Part shown: in pieces, positions 9,032 through 21,031 of the stretch
Layout: the number at the start of each line of letters is the position of its first letter
Position numbering within the stretch: the first letter of the stretch is position 1
DNA from: Xenoacremonium recifei
Lineage: Eukaryota > Ascomycota > Sordariomycetes > Hypocreales > Nectriaceae
Length of the DNA: 64,000 bases
Direction: 5' to 3'
Assembly (NCBI GenBank): GCA_012184525.1
Contig: WOFQ01000003.1
Span: 682,001 to 746,000 of the forward strand
Made by a program: the position numbers and the translations under genes
Notes under the pieces: generated by a model
Database searches by the model: none
Seen by the model: the letters and a program-made list of their open reading frames with translations, nothing else
Told to the model about the DNA's origin: nothing

Positions 9032-10964
9032 ATGGCTTTCAATACGGTCAACCAAGCTGGGCAAGACCCCAAGTCCGACAACACGGTCACAGCCGCCGCC
9101 GACTTGACCGAGCTCAAGCATGATCTCGAGCAGATCGAGGATGGAACTATCGTCGTAGCTACAGCGGCGCCGATCACCGGCATGCCTGAAATCTTGCGAA
9201 ACATGACTGCTGAGGAGCGTGCGAAGCTCGATACCAAGCTGCGACGAAAGATCGATCTTCGGCTTCTCCCAATGATGCTGTTGATGTATATCATGAACTA
9301 CCTGGACCGAAACAACATCTCTGCCGCCAAGCTTGGTGGACTCGCCGAAGAGCTCGACTTGAACGACACCCAGTTTCAGACCACCGTGTCCGTGCTCTTC
9401 GTCGGGTACTTGTTGATGCAAGGTTTGTTGACTCAAATTATATGACCGACTCACGAGCATCTGAATACTGACCAACTAACCAGTGCCATCCAACTTGTTT
9501 CTTAACAAGATGGGCAAGCCGGCCATCTACTTACCCTGCTGCATGATTGTTTGGGGTCTTATTTCTGGACTGACGGCCGCCTGCCAGAGCTTCGGCGGTT
9601 TAGTCGCCTGCCGATTTGTCCTGGGCTTCGTGGAGGCGGCGTATTTCGTAAGCATTACTACTCTCTTCGAGCTCTTCTGAGACGTCAAATAATTGTTAAA
9701 AGCCTGGCTGTCTGTTCTACCTCTCCTCCTGGTACACTCGACGCGAACTGGTCGTCCGCACTGCCTTGCTCTGGGCAGGATCCTTGACATCCGGCGCGTT
9801 TGGTGGTCTCTTTGCCGCTGCCATCACCAACGGGCTACAAGGGGCCGGTGGCCTCTACGCATGGCGCTGGCTGTACATCATCGAGGGTTTGATGACAATC
9901 GTCGTAGCGTCCGCCTCGTTCTTTGTTCTACCCAACTTCCCTCGTACCACTACATGGCTTTCGGAATCTGAAAAGGCTATAGCTGTCTGGCGGCTGACGG
10001 AGGATATTGGTCAGGACGATTGGGTCTCTGGTGAGGTGAAGGAGCAAAGTTTCTCTCGTGGCTTGATGTTAGCTGTCAAGGATATCAAGTCATACATTTT
10101 GGTAGGTCTTGTACCTTTGACAGCCGTATAGGATGTGGCTGATACCTTTGCTTTTCAGCTTTTTACCATCTACGGCTTCACCAGCTCAGGCACCGTGACC
10201 ATCTTCTTTCCTATTGTCGTGGCCTCTCTCGGTTTCAACTCGGTCCACTCGCTGCTCCTCTCAGCGCCCCCTTATGTCCTAGCAGTCATAATCACCATGC
10301 TCAATGCCTGGTCGGCCGACAGAACCCGAGAGCGCTACCTGCACATCATCTGGGGCCCAATTGTCGGAATCGCAATGTACATTGTGGCCATGACAACCAA
10401 CGGCTTTGGCCCGCGTTACTTGTATGTGTATGCCTTACCCGCGGATTAAGATGAGATGCATTGACCATTTCCAGCGCTATGATGATGATGATTGGCGTCA
10501 ACTTCGCTGGATACGTCGTGTCCCTCAGCTGGATTTCTAACGGCAAGCATTCATCCTCAATGGTGACCTGTGTTTGGACTCTTGCTAATGATGATCCAGT
10601 TCTTCCACGACCGCCAGCCAAACGAGCAGCTGCATTGGCCGCCATCAACGCCATCAGCAACGCCTGTGGCATCTATTCGTCCTACCTTTACCCAAGTAAG
10701 TGGCCATGATCATGCTCACGGCAGAGCTGGCGCTAATAAACCCCTTCAGCGAGCGGCGCACCTCATTACGTTATGGCCATGTGCTTCAACATCGGCACTT
10801 CTTGTATGTCCATCTTGGGTGCAACTATTCTTCGCATAATCCTGGCACGGGAGAACAAAAAACTCGACCAAGGCTATGTGCTTGGCCCTGACGGTACCCT
10901 GATCCTTCCATCAGGACGCGATGAGAATCGCGTTGTCGACAAGTCCTTCCGCTACCTTTTGTGA
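9032..10964 (+). CDS. MFS permease of the Dal5 / allantoate-anion:cation symporter family
   Basis: Seven exons (9032-9422, 9484-9647, 9703-10101, 10159-10421, 10475-10542, 10600-10695, 10750-10964) give 531 residues. The N-terminal LRRKIDLRLLPMMLLMYIMNYLDRNNISAA, the YLSSWYTRRELVVR loop after the second junction and the NVLPRPPAKRAAA segment are hallmarks of the Dal5-like ACS family, which carries small anionic vitamins, allantoate, ureidosuccinate and nucleoside-derived compounds across the plasma membrane. About 12 membrane segments are expected. The intron 10543-10599 starts with GC rather than GT; only this GC-AG junction rebuilds the family motif. The divergent nucleoside hydrolase suggests a purine or pyrimidine related cargo, which is inference. 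Confidence 0.88.
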
Positions 10965-11630
10965 TGGCCTTGTTGTAGATTACGGGGGAATTTTTATGGT
11001 GTTAAGTTGGCTTTTTACTTTCATCCTATTCTGGCCAGAATTGTGAAGTTGAGGCTAGAGCACCCTTATTTATTTTAATTTAGTGCAAATGGTCAACCTG
11101 CGCCATGCTCTCGTGCCGCGATCCGAAACAACTCCCACCCTGCTTCTATCTATTGGTATGTGAAAAGCTGTCATTGGGTCGATTTGCGGGTCAATTGATG
11201 CGGTGACTTGCAAGGCTTCCGTGTAGTTATAGACCAGAATCATGGCTATTGGTTGATGATGCAGGGAGCATGTTGGTGTGAGTGATGTGGGAATAACGTG
11301 CCCGGTGAGGGCCTGTAATTCAGCCTGCGTGGGCTCACTGCCCCCGCCGTCTCAACTCAACACTGACTCATCAACATCCATCTCAATAGAGAGGATACAG
11401 TCACACCGAGAATGCTTCGACATGGTATCATGGAGACCTTGGCCTTTGCGGTGAATCGCTGACAGCGATGTTTTTCTCTCTGCCCCCGAGTTCATCCTTC
11501 ACGTTTGGTCAAAGAGGCGCCTAACTCTCACCTTGCAATCCCCCATCTCGCCTTCCTTCAAATCACTTCCTTGCCACTACACCACGCCGATTTCATCGAT
11601 TCCTAGCTTCAGAGAGACCAATCCATCATC
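10965..11630. other. intergenic, no gene seen
   Basis: The 666 bp hold the 3' flank of the permease and the promoter of the next gene. A pyrimidine-rich leader (about 11540-11600) precedes the start at 11631, as is common for fungal housekeeping promoters. Confidence 0.5.
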
Positions 11631-13005
11631 ATGGGCGGTTCCGCCTTCACTGTGGGCTCCAGCCCTCTGTTTACCCCTCGCATGCCGCGGAACATCTACA
11701 ATTTTGTCAAGACGCAATGCCACACCTCTCTCCGACAACTCTACCTTTGCGTGGCCTCCCCGATCGACGGACCCGGCAAGAAGGACTTTGGAGATGTAGA
11801 CATTCTCGTTGCATGGCCAAAGAAGGCCCCTACGAGTAAGGAAGAGACAATGGGAGCCATAGCAACTGCGCTTCAGGCGCCGCGAATAATCGTTAACAAG
11901 GGCGAGATCTCCGCTCATATAGCCATCCCATGGCCCAAGGACATCTCGCCTGAAGAGACGCAAGAAGAAGAGAAAATGGATAGCGAGATTCTTCCAGATG
12001 CAGATGCGGAGGAGCAGGAACGATTCATTCAAGTCGATGTTCGGGTCTGCGACTCTCTCGAGCACCTCCAGTGGATGCTCTTTAAGCATGCTCACGGCGA
12101 TATCTGGAACCTACTCGGAACAACCATCCGCCCTTTCGGCCTGACCGTCGACGACAACGCACTCTGGATTCGAGTCCCAGAAATTGAACACCGAAACCGA
12201 AAGCGCGCCAAAATCCATCTTTCATCCGAGCCAGTCGAGATTCTTCAGTTTCTAGGTCTCCCCATCGAGGGATACTGGGAGGAACCTTTCCCGAGTCTCG
12301 AAGCCATGTTCGAATATGCGACCAAGTGTCGCCTCTTCTGGGTGCCTCCCCCAGACCCCGATCAGATTGGCCCGAGCACAGGTCTCGAGGATGAGAGAAA
12401 GAAGCTTAAGGCAAACGATCGACGCCGAATGAGCGGCCGCCCCGGGTTCCGAATCTGGATCGAAGAGTTTAAGCCAAAGTGCCGCGAGCAGGGACGATTC
12501 GTTGACAAACCCGCCACGCGAGAACAGGTGGCTCAGCAGGCGTTCGAACGCTTCCATGTCGAAGCAGAATATACAGCCCGAAGAGATGAGTTTCTACGAG
12601 AGGACCAGCGCGACATAATTTGGCGAGAGGTCATTAAGGGCTGCGTTCCAGAAGTCGAGGGCGTGAGCCCGCGAGCTATTACCTACCGGTCCTGCTTGCT
12701 CAAGGCGCTGAAGAAGATCATCCTTGAGGATTATACTGGCTACGGTGTCTCTCCAGAACAACCCTTGAAGGATGAGAAGGGCTTCTACAAAGTTTCGGAG
12801 GTGGTGGACTTCATCACCCGAAACCAGGATGAGATTGGCCACCTAGCCCTCGAGCGAAGCGAAAAGGGTATGAGGGAGAGGATGCAGAGCAAGGCGGAGC
12901 GCAAAGCTGCGCAAGAAGAAGCTGCTCAATTTTCGTGAGTCCCCTTTCGCAACCTCTGTGCCATCTTCAAGCGAAGCTAACAGCGACATCAGGGCTGAGA
13001 AGTAA
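11631..13005 (+). CDS. conserved fungal protein with nucleotidyltransferase-like N-terminus
   Basis: Two exons (11631-12934 and 12993-13005) give 438 residues. The unspliced frame would stop four bases after the donor, and the 13-nt last exon adds AEK after removal of a typical intron (GTGAGT, branch GCTAAC, ATCAG). Residues 36-62 include KKDFGDVDILVAWP, a G-x-x-D-x-D pattern like the metal-binding strand of nucleotidyltransferases. The rest is charged and helical (LEHLQWMLFKHAHGD, RPGFRIWIEEFKPKCREQG) and ends in a lysine/glutamate-rich tail. There is no signal peptide or membrane segment. I do not recognise a named orthologue; a nucleic-acid related cytoplasmic or nuclear role is only a guess. 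Confidence 0.75.
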
Positions 13006-16000
13006 TGAGCTACGATCGGACACGATAATACCGACGCAGCAATCACCAAGACCAACTATAGATCATGCGCTATACTATAATTAACGATCGATGAAAGCAT
13101 TAGCTTTGGAGAAGAAAACATAGAAAATATATGCCGAATTAGAGTCATCAAAGAGCAACATAGACGCTTGAGGCCTGTGATGCTCGGGCTGGGATGCAAA
13201 GCGCGACGTGGGAGAGCTGCCGGCGAGCATGCATTCGCGACAACAAATCTGCAAACGCTTCTCAATGACTCTTATCTGTATTTTGATACCCTTGTATAAA
13301 TAATTAACTCAGCTTTCCTACACTTGTGTCGTAAATTGTATTTGGTTTGACTGCTTCCCACGCAGGCGTTTGAGTTTCTTCTTGCAAGCCTCCTCAAGCG
13401 TATGCGCAACACTTCTGCTTCCACTGAGCTTGCAAATCTGCAAACCCGACCCTTCGAAAGCATACTGTGACTGATTATGACTCATAAAATTGTCACAACG
13501 GACAGAAATGGGTATAAAAACTGCCTCCCGGCGACTCTTCACCTTGCTCAGTTCCTCATTTTCTCCACCAGAGTCAAGTTATATAGAGCGTCTAAAGTTT
13601 TTTGGCGCACATTCTCCCAAGACGGAAAGACGATTGAGGGCATACTGGGAGTCTCATTCTAGCGATTCATCAGGAGTGTGTCATGGTACATCGCATTCGC
13701 TGTATGTATACCAATGCCGCTGTCCGACTACCTCGTTTTGGGCTTGCTCGCCTTGCTCCACGAGTTCGTAATATATCATCTCTCTAAGTACTTCAACATA
13801 CACAACACTCTCAAGACTAAATTGTTTTGCTGGATCTCTACTTATATACGACGACCATCTTCTTGTGTCCTTTCCTCTGAACTGGCCCTCTTGCCAATCC
13901 ATGACTGTGATGGCATGCTGTCGTGGTTCTTGACTCAAACCATTGAGGCCACAACAATGGGGCGGAATACACTTTCCATTGGCCAGCCTACAGGTGTCAT
14001 ACTGGTGTTTGAGGAGAGAGGCACGGCTAATTGCCATCTTTGTGACACAATTTCTACTCAAATCTACTCACGCCCCGGCTTTTATCGCTCTTGCGACGAT
14101 GGAAAGGAGCACACGCTGGAAATTTGATGTCATGAGCGACCACTCAGGTACTCCTTAGAGGCTTGTCTTGCTGTCTTCCCTCGCACTGTCTCGTGAGATG
14201 TATACGGTAGACTTCAAACAAGCGTAACACACTCGAGAGACATCGAAGAAAGCTTTCCATGCAGACTTCTCCGACTCGGTTGTGTGAGGCAGTTCTACAG
14301 CTCTATCTCTGTCTTGTGTGTTTGCAAGGAGAAAAAAAGCATTTTGCGCTTCGTTTAGTTGCGATTCAACAAGCTCTGTGATACCACAACCATTCATATT
14401 GTATATATATATATATATATATTGTCTGAGGAGGGTTTAGCCTCTGCCGGCACGATCTCTACCAACACGGCTCTTGAGTTCTTTTTGGCATATGTCAGCG
14501 CCGTTCGAAGAATTCTTTTTGGGAACGCACACCTACCCATGCTCTACTTTTATGTATCTCGCCACACAGGGTTATTGTCGCAAGCAACGGCTATTCGACT
14601 TACAAACCCCAGGCCAGTGACTCAAGGTTCACTAGAAGGAGAAATTTGGACCACTTCGGGTTCAAGATGTGGCACCACTCCTCAAATCCCCTGCATCGCC
14701 TTGCGGGTATATCCGTCATTATATAAACGGGCTCAGATTTCAGGATCAGCATCAGGATCACTGTTTGGGGCTTGAGCAGACAGTGATGTGGATGCTTGGT
14801 GTTGTCCTCCCCCTTGATCTCGTAGCGGTATCTCATACCTCTTATGAGCGCGGCTTTCTGGTCTGTTTGAATCGCTTGAGGAGCGTTATTGGCCTAACCA
14901 ACCTTCCACCGGGACTCCGGTCCGCAGCTACCTTCTACGAAGTGGGATTTTCCGAGAGGGAACTGGAGTCTGTCAATGGCTTTGCGTTCTGTGGCCTCCC
15001 TAGCTAGAAAGACTTCCGATTGTTGATATGCTTCTGGGTCGGCTTTGGTGCTCAGCGCACAGGGCCGACTGGAACTTGGTCAATTGCATGGGGTCGGATA
15101 TATATGAACACGCGACACGTAGTTCAACTTGCCCACTTCCGATACGTTGAGTACTGTACAGTTCATGGACGCATTTCACATTGTGTGTCGTCTGATCTCC
15201 AACCTTGATGCCGAAGCTCGCCAAATACAAGAGCGAGATTCCTGCTATGGAAGGACAAGGTGTCTGACATCAGTGACCTATTCTCCTACTAAAAGCAAGC
15301 AGTCGAGAAACAGCTTCCAATGACTGTCGCCTGTGTGCCTAATTTCCGGCCCAGATAAAAACTCGTGTTTTGGGTTCGCAACTTCTATATCAAAAGGTCA
15401 GAAACTCTGACACTTCTTCTTGCTGTTACGGGGGATATAATGCAAGAACACTCATATTGCCTGGCGGTCTCTTTCGGGATAACTGCGTTGACGTAAGAGC
15501 GTTTGGGGAGCAACTCTTGCGTCAAGGACTTGGAGAATAATATAATACTTCGAGACATTTTGATGATTCATGATGGTATATCAGATGGTCCCAATCATTT
15601 TCGCAAGGTCTGGGGAGCAAGAGTGGGAGGCTCGCGGTCTCGTCTCGGCCATTTGCAAAAGGTTTCGGACGAATCACGGAAGCGACTTGCGTGCAATTCC
15701 ATACAAATTTTGCCGTGGACAGGTGACTTGGCAGTGGTGAAGGGGTTCAGGCAGCTGAGACTTGCCAATATCAGTGTTTTCGAACTTGTTGATGCGCATC
15801 ATGGTTCCCCGTCATTTCCGGAACTATCTCCAAGATTACTCTGCATTCTTTTCTGAGACTCTGTCTCTATATATATCTGCGATACCTACCCCTCGTCCGC
15901 CCGCTTCGGCTTGATGATATCCTTAGCTTGAGTACACCGGTTCATAGACAAAGTATGCGGCTCGGTTTCGTTGGTTTGGCCGCCTTGTCAGTCTGCCCGT

Positions 16001-16997
16001 TACCGGTAGGGTCACGCTTACGCTGCTCTTATATTGCATAGTGACTGGGAGAAGATCACTGGGAGCTGGCCCTCCATTGCTTTCAATGCTGGTTGCAAGA
16101 CACGATACGAGAATGGGTTGGCCCTGGGTTATGTGCAACTCCTTTGAACGTACCAGTCGTGAAGACAATGGCGTTGCTGGAGTTGCGTACAGAGACATGA
16201 CGTTCCCTCCTGCTTGTTGCTCGAGCAAAGTCCGCTGGAACGCCACTGCGGCTATCCGCCCTATCCCATACTTACACGAATGTCAAGAGATATATATACC
16301 CTCGTATCTATCCAAGTGTTCTACGCGCCACTGATGTCGATCACTATGGGTTCTATATTCCTCCCCAGGCCACTTTGCGGCTGTCTCCCCGTATGCCGAC
16401 GGCATACTCTGTGTGGCCAAGAACCACAAGAGCAGTATATTATAGCCACCACTACACGCCGACGAAGTTATAACTAAATAAGAAGGGTTCAGAACAAGGT
16501 TTCGTTCAAAATGGATGATCCAGTTACTTTGCCCTCTTGCTTGCTTTAAAGCGCCGTCCGAATCATCGACCCCGACACACATGCAAATGACTGGGTCAGG
16601 TTCTTTTACAATTAAATTATCAGTTCACTATATACCCCGGCTAGAGGGCTCGGAAGGTCTCCGGTTCACGTCCAAGAAAGAGAATGATTTGTCGTGTCTC
16701 CTCTAGAACAGTAAGAGCTGGGAGAATGACCAGGGACTGTGCATCCCCTGATCGTCCCCCCATGGAGTAGACTCGCAGATGTGCTAGCATTGGGGGTGTC
16801 CTCTTTCCTATATATAACGCTCAGAATCCCGAGAATTAAGCTGATGCACACAAAGAGATCACTTTTCCTCTCGCTGCGGCGATGTACGATCTCGCTTCGA
16901 TCATGTATATTCGACAACATTTGCGAGGCGTGACTCGTAACCCTTTTCGTGGTATTCATACAACTGCCCCCAACACCCGAACTCCAGATTTATGCTT
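13006..16997. other. 4 kb gene-free region with recurrent TATA-type motifs
   Basis: No frame here has a recognisable domain or a convincing splice chain, and composition is less GC-rich than the flanking genes. TATA-like elements recur at about 13515, 13845, 14713, 15095, 15357, 15866, 16292, 16630 and 16806, plus a (TA)n tract at 14402-14422. It could hold non-coding transcripts or decayed elements; nothing can be named. Confidence 0.5.
14402..14422. repeat. (TA)n microsatellite
   Basis: About ten uninterrupted TA units in the gene-free region. It is likely to vary in length between strains. Confidence 0.9.
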
Positions 16998-17654
16998 CTA
17001 CTCGGTGCTCAGCTTCCACAGCCCATCGCCCAAGAAATGTGCGTCCTCCATCACCGGCCCCTTGCCCTTGGCCTTGACCTCGGCCGTGCCAACCACCAGC
17101 GTCCCAACCGCACACGCCTCCTCCTTACCCTCCGCCATGACGACGACCGGCTCGCCCTGTTCCAACTCCCGACTCCACCGCCCATCCTCATCCACGCTCT
17201 GCTCCAGCTCATGGCCCTCCTCCAGCTTGCCATCACGCGGCAACCGCCCGCCCTTGCTCGTCAGCCCCGGCGCCATGAGCGTCGCGCCCGACAGCACGAA
17301 ACGAATCGCACCACGGTCTATACGGATCGTCGGGAAGGCCTGTGGGAAGCGGTGCACGAGGCGCAGATGCGGTAGGATCGTGGACGTGTCCTGCTGGTAG
17401 AAGAGGGGCGCGCCGTCGAGCACGTACAGCGTGTTGCGGTCGGGGAGCTTCATGCTTGCGAGGGACGACTTCTTGGGCATGATTTCGTCGATGTAGGGCG
17501 TGAGGAGCGGGTAGGTCGTGAGGAGGGATTGGCGAAGCGAGCGCTGGACGGAGGATTTGAGCTTTTGCTTCGGCGAGCCGGAGATGCTGCGGGCGGTCAG
17601 TTTCTGCGAGAGAGGGGTAAGAGTGGTGGGAGGGATTTACTCTTTTTTAAACAT
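16998..17654 (-). CDS. tma20: Tma20 / MCTS1-type translation re-initiation factor, PUA domain
   Basis: Two exons (17641-17654, 16998-17586) give 200 residues. The 14-nt first exon encodes MFKK plus part of Asp5, and only the acceptor at 17587-17588 continues in frame into the family sequence DISGSPKQKLKSSVQRSLR. The middle part (TTYPLLTPYIDEIMPKK) matches the MCT1 N-terminal domain, and the C-terminal half (about 95-185) is the RNA-binding PUA domain. Tma20 works with Tma22 (DENR) to remove deacylated tRNA and mRNA from the 40S subunit after termination and to support re-initiation. The yeast protein is 181 residues, so the length fits. The first intron lies right after the start, an arrangement often seen in this gene. 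Confidence 0.93.
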
Positions 17655-18074
17655 ATTGGCTGCTGGTTGAGTATCAAGCGCTGGTGGAATCGGGAGAAGA
17701 AAAGGATGCTCGGCGGTCTTTGTAGGGGCAAATGTCAGGACATAGATGACTGGCTGGTGGTATGTCGGTTGCAAGATGGATTATTATGGTGGTGGGGTGC
17801 TTTGCTTGGAGGTTTGGAGGGGCAAAGCTCGATGGCGGGGTAAAATCGGCGTATGCAATAAAGTGCGATGATGGGAGCATAGATGACTCTCAACAGAGAG
17901 CAAGACAAGGCGAAACATAAGGTGGACGGACAGATCAAACAAGATTTAAAAATCCTTCATTTTTGTAGTACATTTCCGTGTTCCTCCATTTCCCGTGACC
18001 TTTCCATAAATCCTGTGCTCATACAAAGTCCGCGTTTGCGTAATTATCCCAGTCCATTTTCACCAACCAGAACC
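17655..18074. other. intergenic, no gene seen
   Basis: About 420 bp hold the tma20 promoter (minus strand) and the 3' flank of the I78 inhibitor gene. No motif stands out. Confidence 0.5.
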
Positions 18075-18386
18075 CTAGCCGTGGACGACGTGTGACACAG
18101 TGCCGTCCTCGTTCAGGTGCACATTAAGTCGGTTCTCCTTGAAGTCCTTGGTGACCATCATGCCAGGCTCAATGATGCGAGTCTCCTCGGGGAGATCTCG
18201 CTTGCAGAAGACCTACCGCTATTGTCAGTTACCCTGTAGCGTCCAGCGGATGAGGGAATAGAGAGAGATTAGACTCACAGTCTCGTTGGAGCTCTCATCG
18301 GAGAGCTTCTTGCCCACGAGCTTGTTCTGCCACTCCTCCGTCTTGTTGCCAGACGTGGAGGTGACACCGGGAACGACAAGAGGCAT
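18075..18386 (-). CDS. peptidase inhibitor, I78 family
   Basis: Two exons (18279-18386, 18075-18212) give 81 residues beginning MPLVVPGVTSTSGNKTEEW. The conserved core is KLVGKKL at 24-30, VFCKRDLPEETRIIEPG just after the junction, MMVTKDFKENRLNVHLNEDG, and the ending VSHVVHG. This is the Inhibitor_I78 fold, related to potato inhibitor I, in which a loop blocks subtilisin- or elastase-type serine proteases. There is no signal peptide, so the protein should act inside the cell, for example against leaked vacuolar or endogenous proteases. The intron at 18213-18278 has normal GTGAGT/GTAG borders. The start codon is the only in-frame Met with this family N-terminus. Confidence 0.88.
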
Positions 18387-20236
18387 GGTGTGATGGATGA
18401 GAGAGTAGTAGCGTGGATAAATCGGGGCCGGAGTGTCGATTAACTTGTTGAGTTGAGTATTTGTTGAAGAGTGCGAGTGCAGGGGACCAGTGGAATATTT
18501 ATAAGAGTTGATGAATCGATCTCGAACTTGGAAGATGGCAGAAGCACATGCCTGAGGGAGGGTGAGTGTCGTAGACGATGACGTCGACTCACGTGGATCC
18601 CCGGATTGGGCGTTTGTGCAAGTGTGAGTGTGTGCCAAAGTGCGTAAACAAGTATTTCCACGAAAGCAGCACAACGACGTTAACTATCCACTGCAAACAT
18701 TAATGACCGGTTCGTGTGCAACACGCGCTGGTGTCCTATCATCCCGCACCTGGTTTTCCAGTATTGCTACATTGAACAGCTCACTCGCCCACCGCACGTG
18801 TGGCGGATCGATCCGCGGATCTCCCCAGCCAATCCAGGATCCTTTGGCTCGAACCCCTGCGACTCATACGAAGCATGTTACTGACAGGATATTATTCATC
18901 TTTCCTTCGACGAATAGGTGACAGTCTGAACTTGCCCTCATACAGTATGCATCGGGCTTGAAATCGAGGCGATTCAGAGATGACAGTCAGTCAGTCTAGG
19001 CCGGGATTCCGAACAGCCCTGGTTCCCTCCTCTAGCGCTCCCCACCCAGTGTTCTGTAATTAGCAACGGCAGATTACAGGAGCCCCTGCGGAAACGTGCG
19101 CCTCGTCTCTCTGGCGATGTTCCGTTTGTTTGCCTCTGAGTGTCTTCCAGCAGTGCCATGAACACTGGCTAACATTCACACAGGAATCTCTCAGTAATTC
19201 CAGCTCTGCCAGTTCCTGCCCGCCACCTTCCAGAAGATTCAGCACGTCCCATCTGCTTCAAAACCTGACGCAGCAACCCCCCCGTCGTGAGACTCACTGT
19301 CAGCCCGGCAATCCCGCGCCAGCCCCGTCCTGGTAAGCCCCGGCCGGCATGCCGTCTGTCTCGCTGCCAGCATCTCACAGGCTCCAGCTGAGCACTGCAG
19401 TGGGAGTGGCTGAGGGCTCGGGCTTATGCATTAGCCTGGCTGGGATAGATGACGGGCTGGGCGTGAGTGGCTGGGGCCATCGTCCAGTGGCAGCTCTGCA
19501 GAGTCCCGAAGGAAGATCTTCTGGCAGGGTCCCCTCCCTCCTGAATCGAATTCTGTCCCGATGCTACGAGACCATGGGATGAGCTGGCCTCATGTGTAGG
19601 TAATTGTAGACTGCAGAGCTCTTAACGCCTCTGAATAATCGCGGCATCACTAACAAACAATGGAATGACTGGCGCCTCCTGTCTTGACCAAGCCACCCTC
19701 CCGGCTCTAAATCCTCAGCCGCAGCATCAACCAACCCGAGCACAGCCTTACTGCTCACCACCCATGCATGCATACAGCGTAATCCATACTGTGCATGCCC
19801 AACAAGAGATCAGAGAAAGCCCCCTGCTGATCCACCAGCGGCTGACAGTGCGTGTAAAAAAAATCCCATTCCCTCTCCTTTTTGCTGGTCGACCGTTTCC
19901 ACCTTCCCCGGCTTATGAACGGAACCTACCTGACCTGAACCTTTCGGGTCCCTTTTCTGCCACCTCGATTTCTCACCTCCTCCATCAACCACCACATCAC
20001 CTCTTTTCTTGGTCCACGACGGCATTTTACGATTGCTTTTTTTCTTTTTTGGGCGTTGCTTGCTGTTCGTGAACGACGAGACCATCATTCACTGCTACCG
20101 ATACGAAACGAGCCCTGCGTCGAGCATTCACTCCAATCGACCCTGACAAGGAGGCTGACAAGCTCTACTTCCTGAGCATCACGTCCTCACGTCTCTCATC
20201 CTCCAACCTCTCTTCCCGATTCTCATAACCGCCATC
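18387..20236. other. 1.85 kb intergenic region, no gene seen
   Basis: It holds the divergent promoters of the I78 inhibitor and the type I membrane protein. The last 250 bp before 20237 are pyrimidine-rich (CT tracts), typical of a strong fungal promoter and leader. The open frames have no domain features. Confidence 0.5.
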
Positions 20237-21031
20237 ATGCGCTTCTCATCCGCCCTCTTCCTCGCCGGCTCCGCCCTGGCCGTCTCCCGCCGCGAGTGCA
20301 TCCTCACCCACAACACCGACCTCGCCGCCTACGCCGACTGCGGCTACGAGGGCGCCATCGCCTTCTGCTTCTCGCTCCTCGACTCCTTCTCCGACGCCGA
20401 CGTGCGCCGCTGCTACACCGACTCGGGCTGCTCGCCCGCCGAGGCCGACGTCGAGGCCCGCTACACCCTCGACCGCTGCGACGAGCTCGACCGCTCCGGC
20501 GAGCTGCGCAAGCGTTATCGAGCCGCTGACATCCTCCCCCGCGCGACCACCTCGGAGGCCGGCAATGCTCCGGGCTTGCCCTACAAGACCGGCTCGGTGT
20601 GCTTCAAGAGCGGCACCAAGAGCACCACCGAGTGTCCGCTGACCACCGACAACGGCCATGTCAAGAGCGTGACGTGCTTCCCAACCGTCGTGACCACCTC
20701 GGAGTGCGCGCCCAACCTGGTCTGCACCATCGACGACAGCCAGGTCGAGATCTGCATGGATGCGCACAACTCGCTCGACACCGCCGGCATCATCATCGCC
20801 ATCGTCTTCGGCATCATCATCACGCTCGGCGTCGGCGTCCTGACCTTCCTGTGCTGCAAGGACCGCACCGACCAGAAGCGCCTGGCCGCCAAGGCCGAAG
20901 CCGTGGCCCTCGCCCGCGCCGCCACCAAGAAGCAGCGCAACACCGAGCAGCGCGAGCAGCGCACGCCGCTGATCCGCAACGCTTCCGCCGGCTCGACGAA
21001 TCCCTTCCAGGACCAGCCTCCTCGGGTCTAG
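20237..21031 (+). CDS. secreted-pathway type I membrane protein, cysteine-rich, unknown function
   Basis: This single-exon gene encodes 264 residues. A signal peptide (about 1-16, hydrophobic core ALFLAGSALAV) is followed by an extracellular part with regularly spaced cysteines (21, 35, 44, 59, 65, 81, 122, 133, 147, 157, 163, 173). One strong membrane helix at about 182-207 follows (GIIIAIVFGIIITLGVGVL), then two cysteines at the inner face and a basic cytosolic tail. An RKR site at 91-93 could be cut by a Kex2-type protease. Codon third positions are strongly C-biased, suggesting high expression. Placement at the cell surface or vacuolar membrane is expected, as a sensor or adaptor. I recognise no named family; the topology is well supported. 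Confidence 0.78.
   Translation: MRFSSALFLAGSALAVSRRECILTHNTDLAAYADCGYEGAIAFCFSLLDSFSDADVRRCYTDSGCSPAEADVEARYTLDRCDELDRSGELRKRYRAADILPRATTSEAGNAPGLPYKTGSVCFKSGTKSTTECPLTTDNGHVKSVTCFPTVVTTSECAPNLVCTIDDSQVEICMDAHNSLDTAGIIIAIVFGIIITLGVGVLTFLCCKDRTDQKRLAAKAEAVALARAATKKQRNTEQREQRTPLIRNASAGSTNPFQDQPPRV

Noticed and set aside
18842..18852. Box-B-like GGTTCGAGCC on the minus strand, possible tRNA
   Set aside because: The flanking bases do not form a T-stem or acceptor stem, and no box A was found at the right distance.
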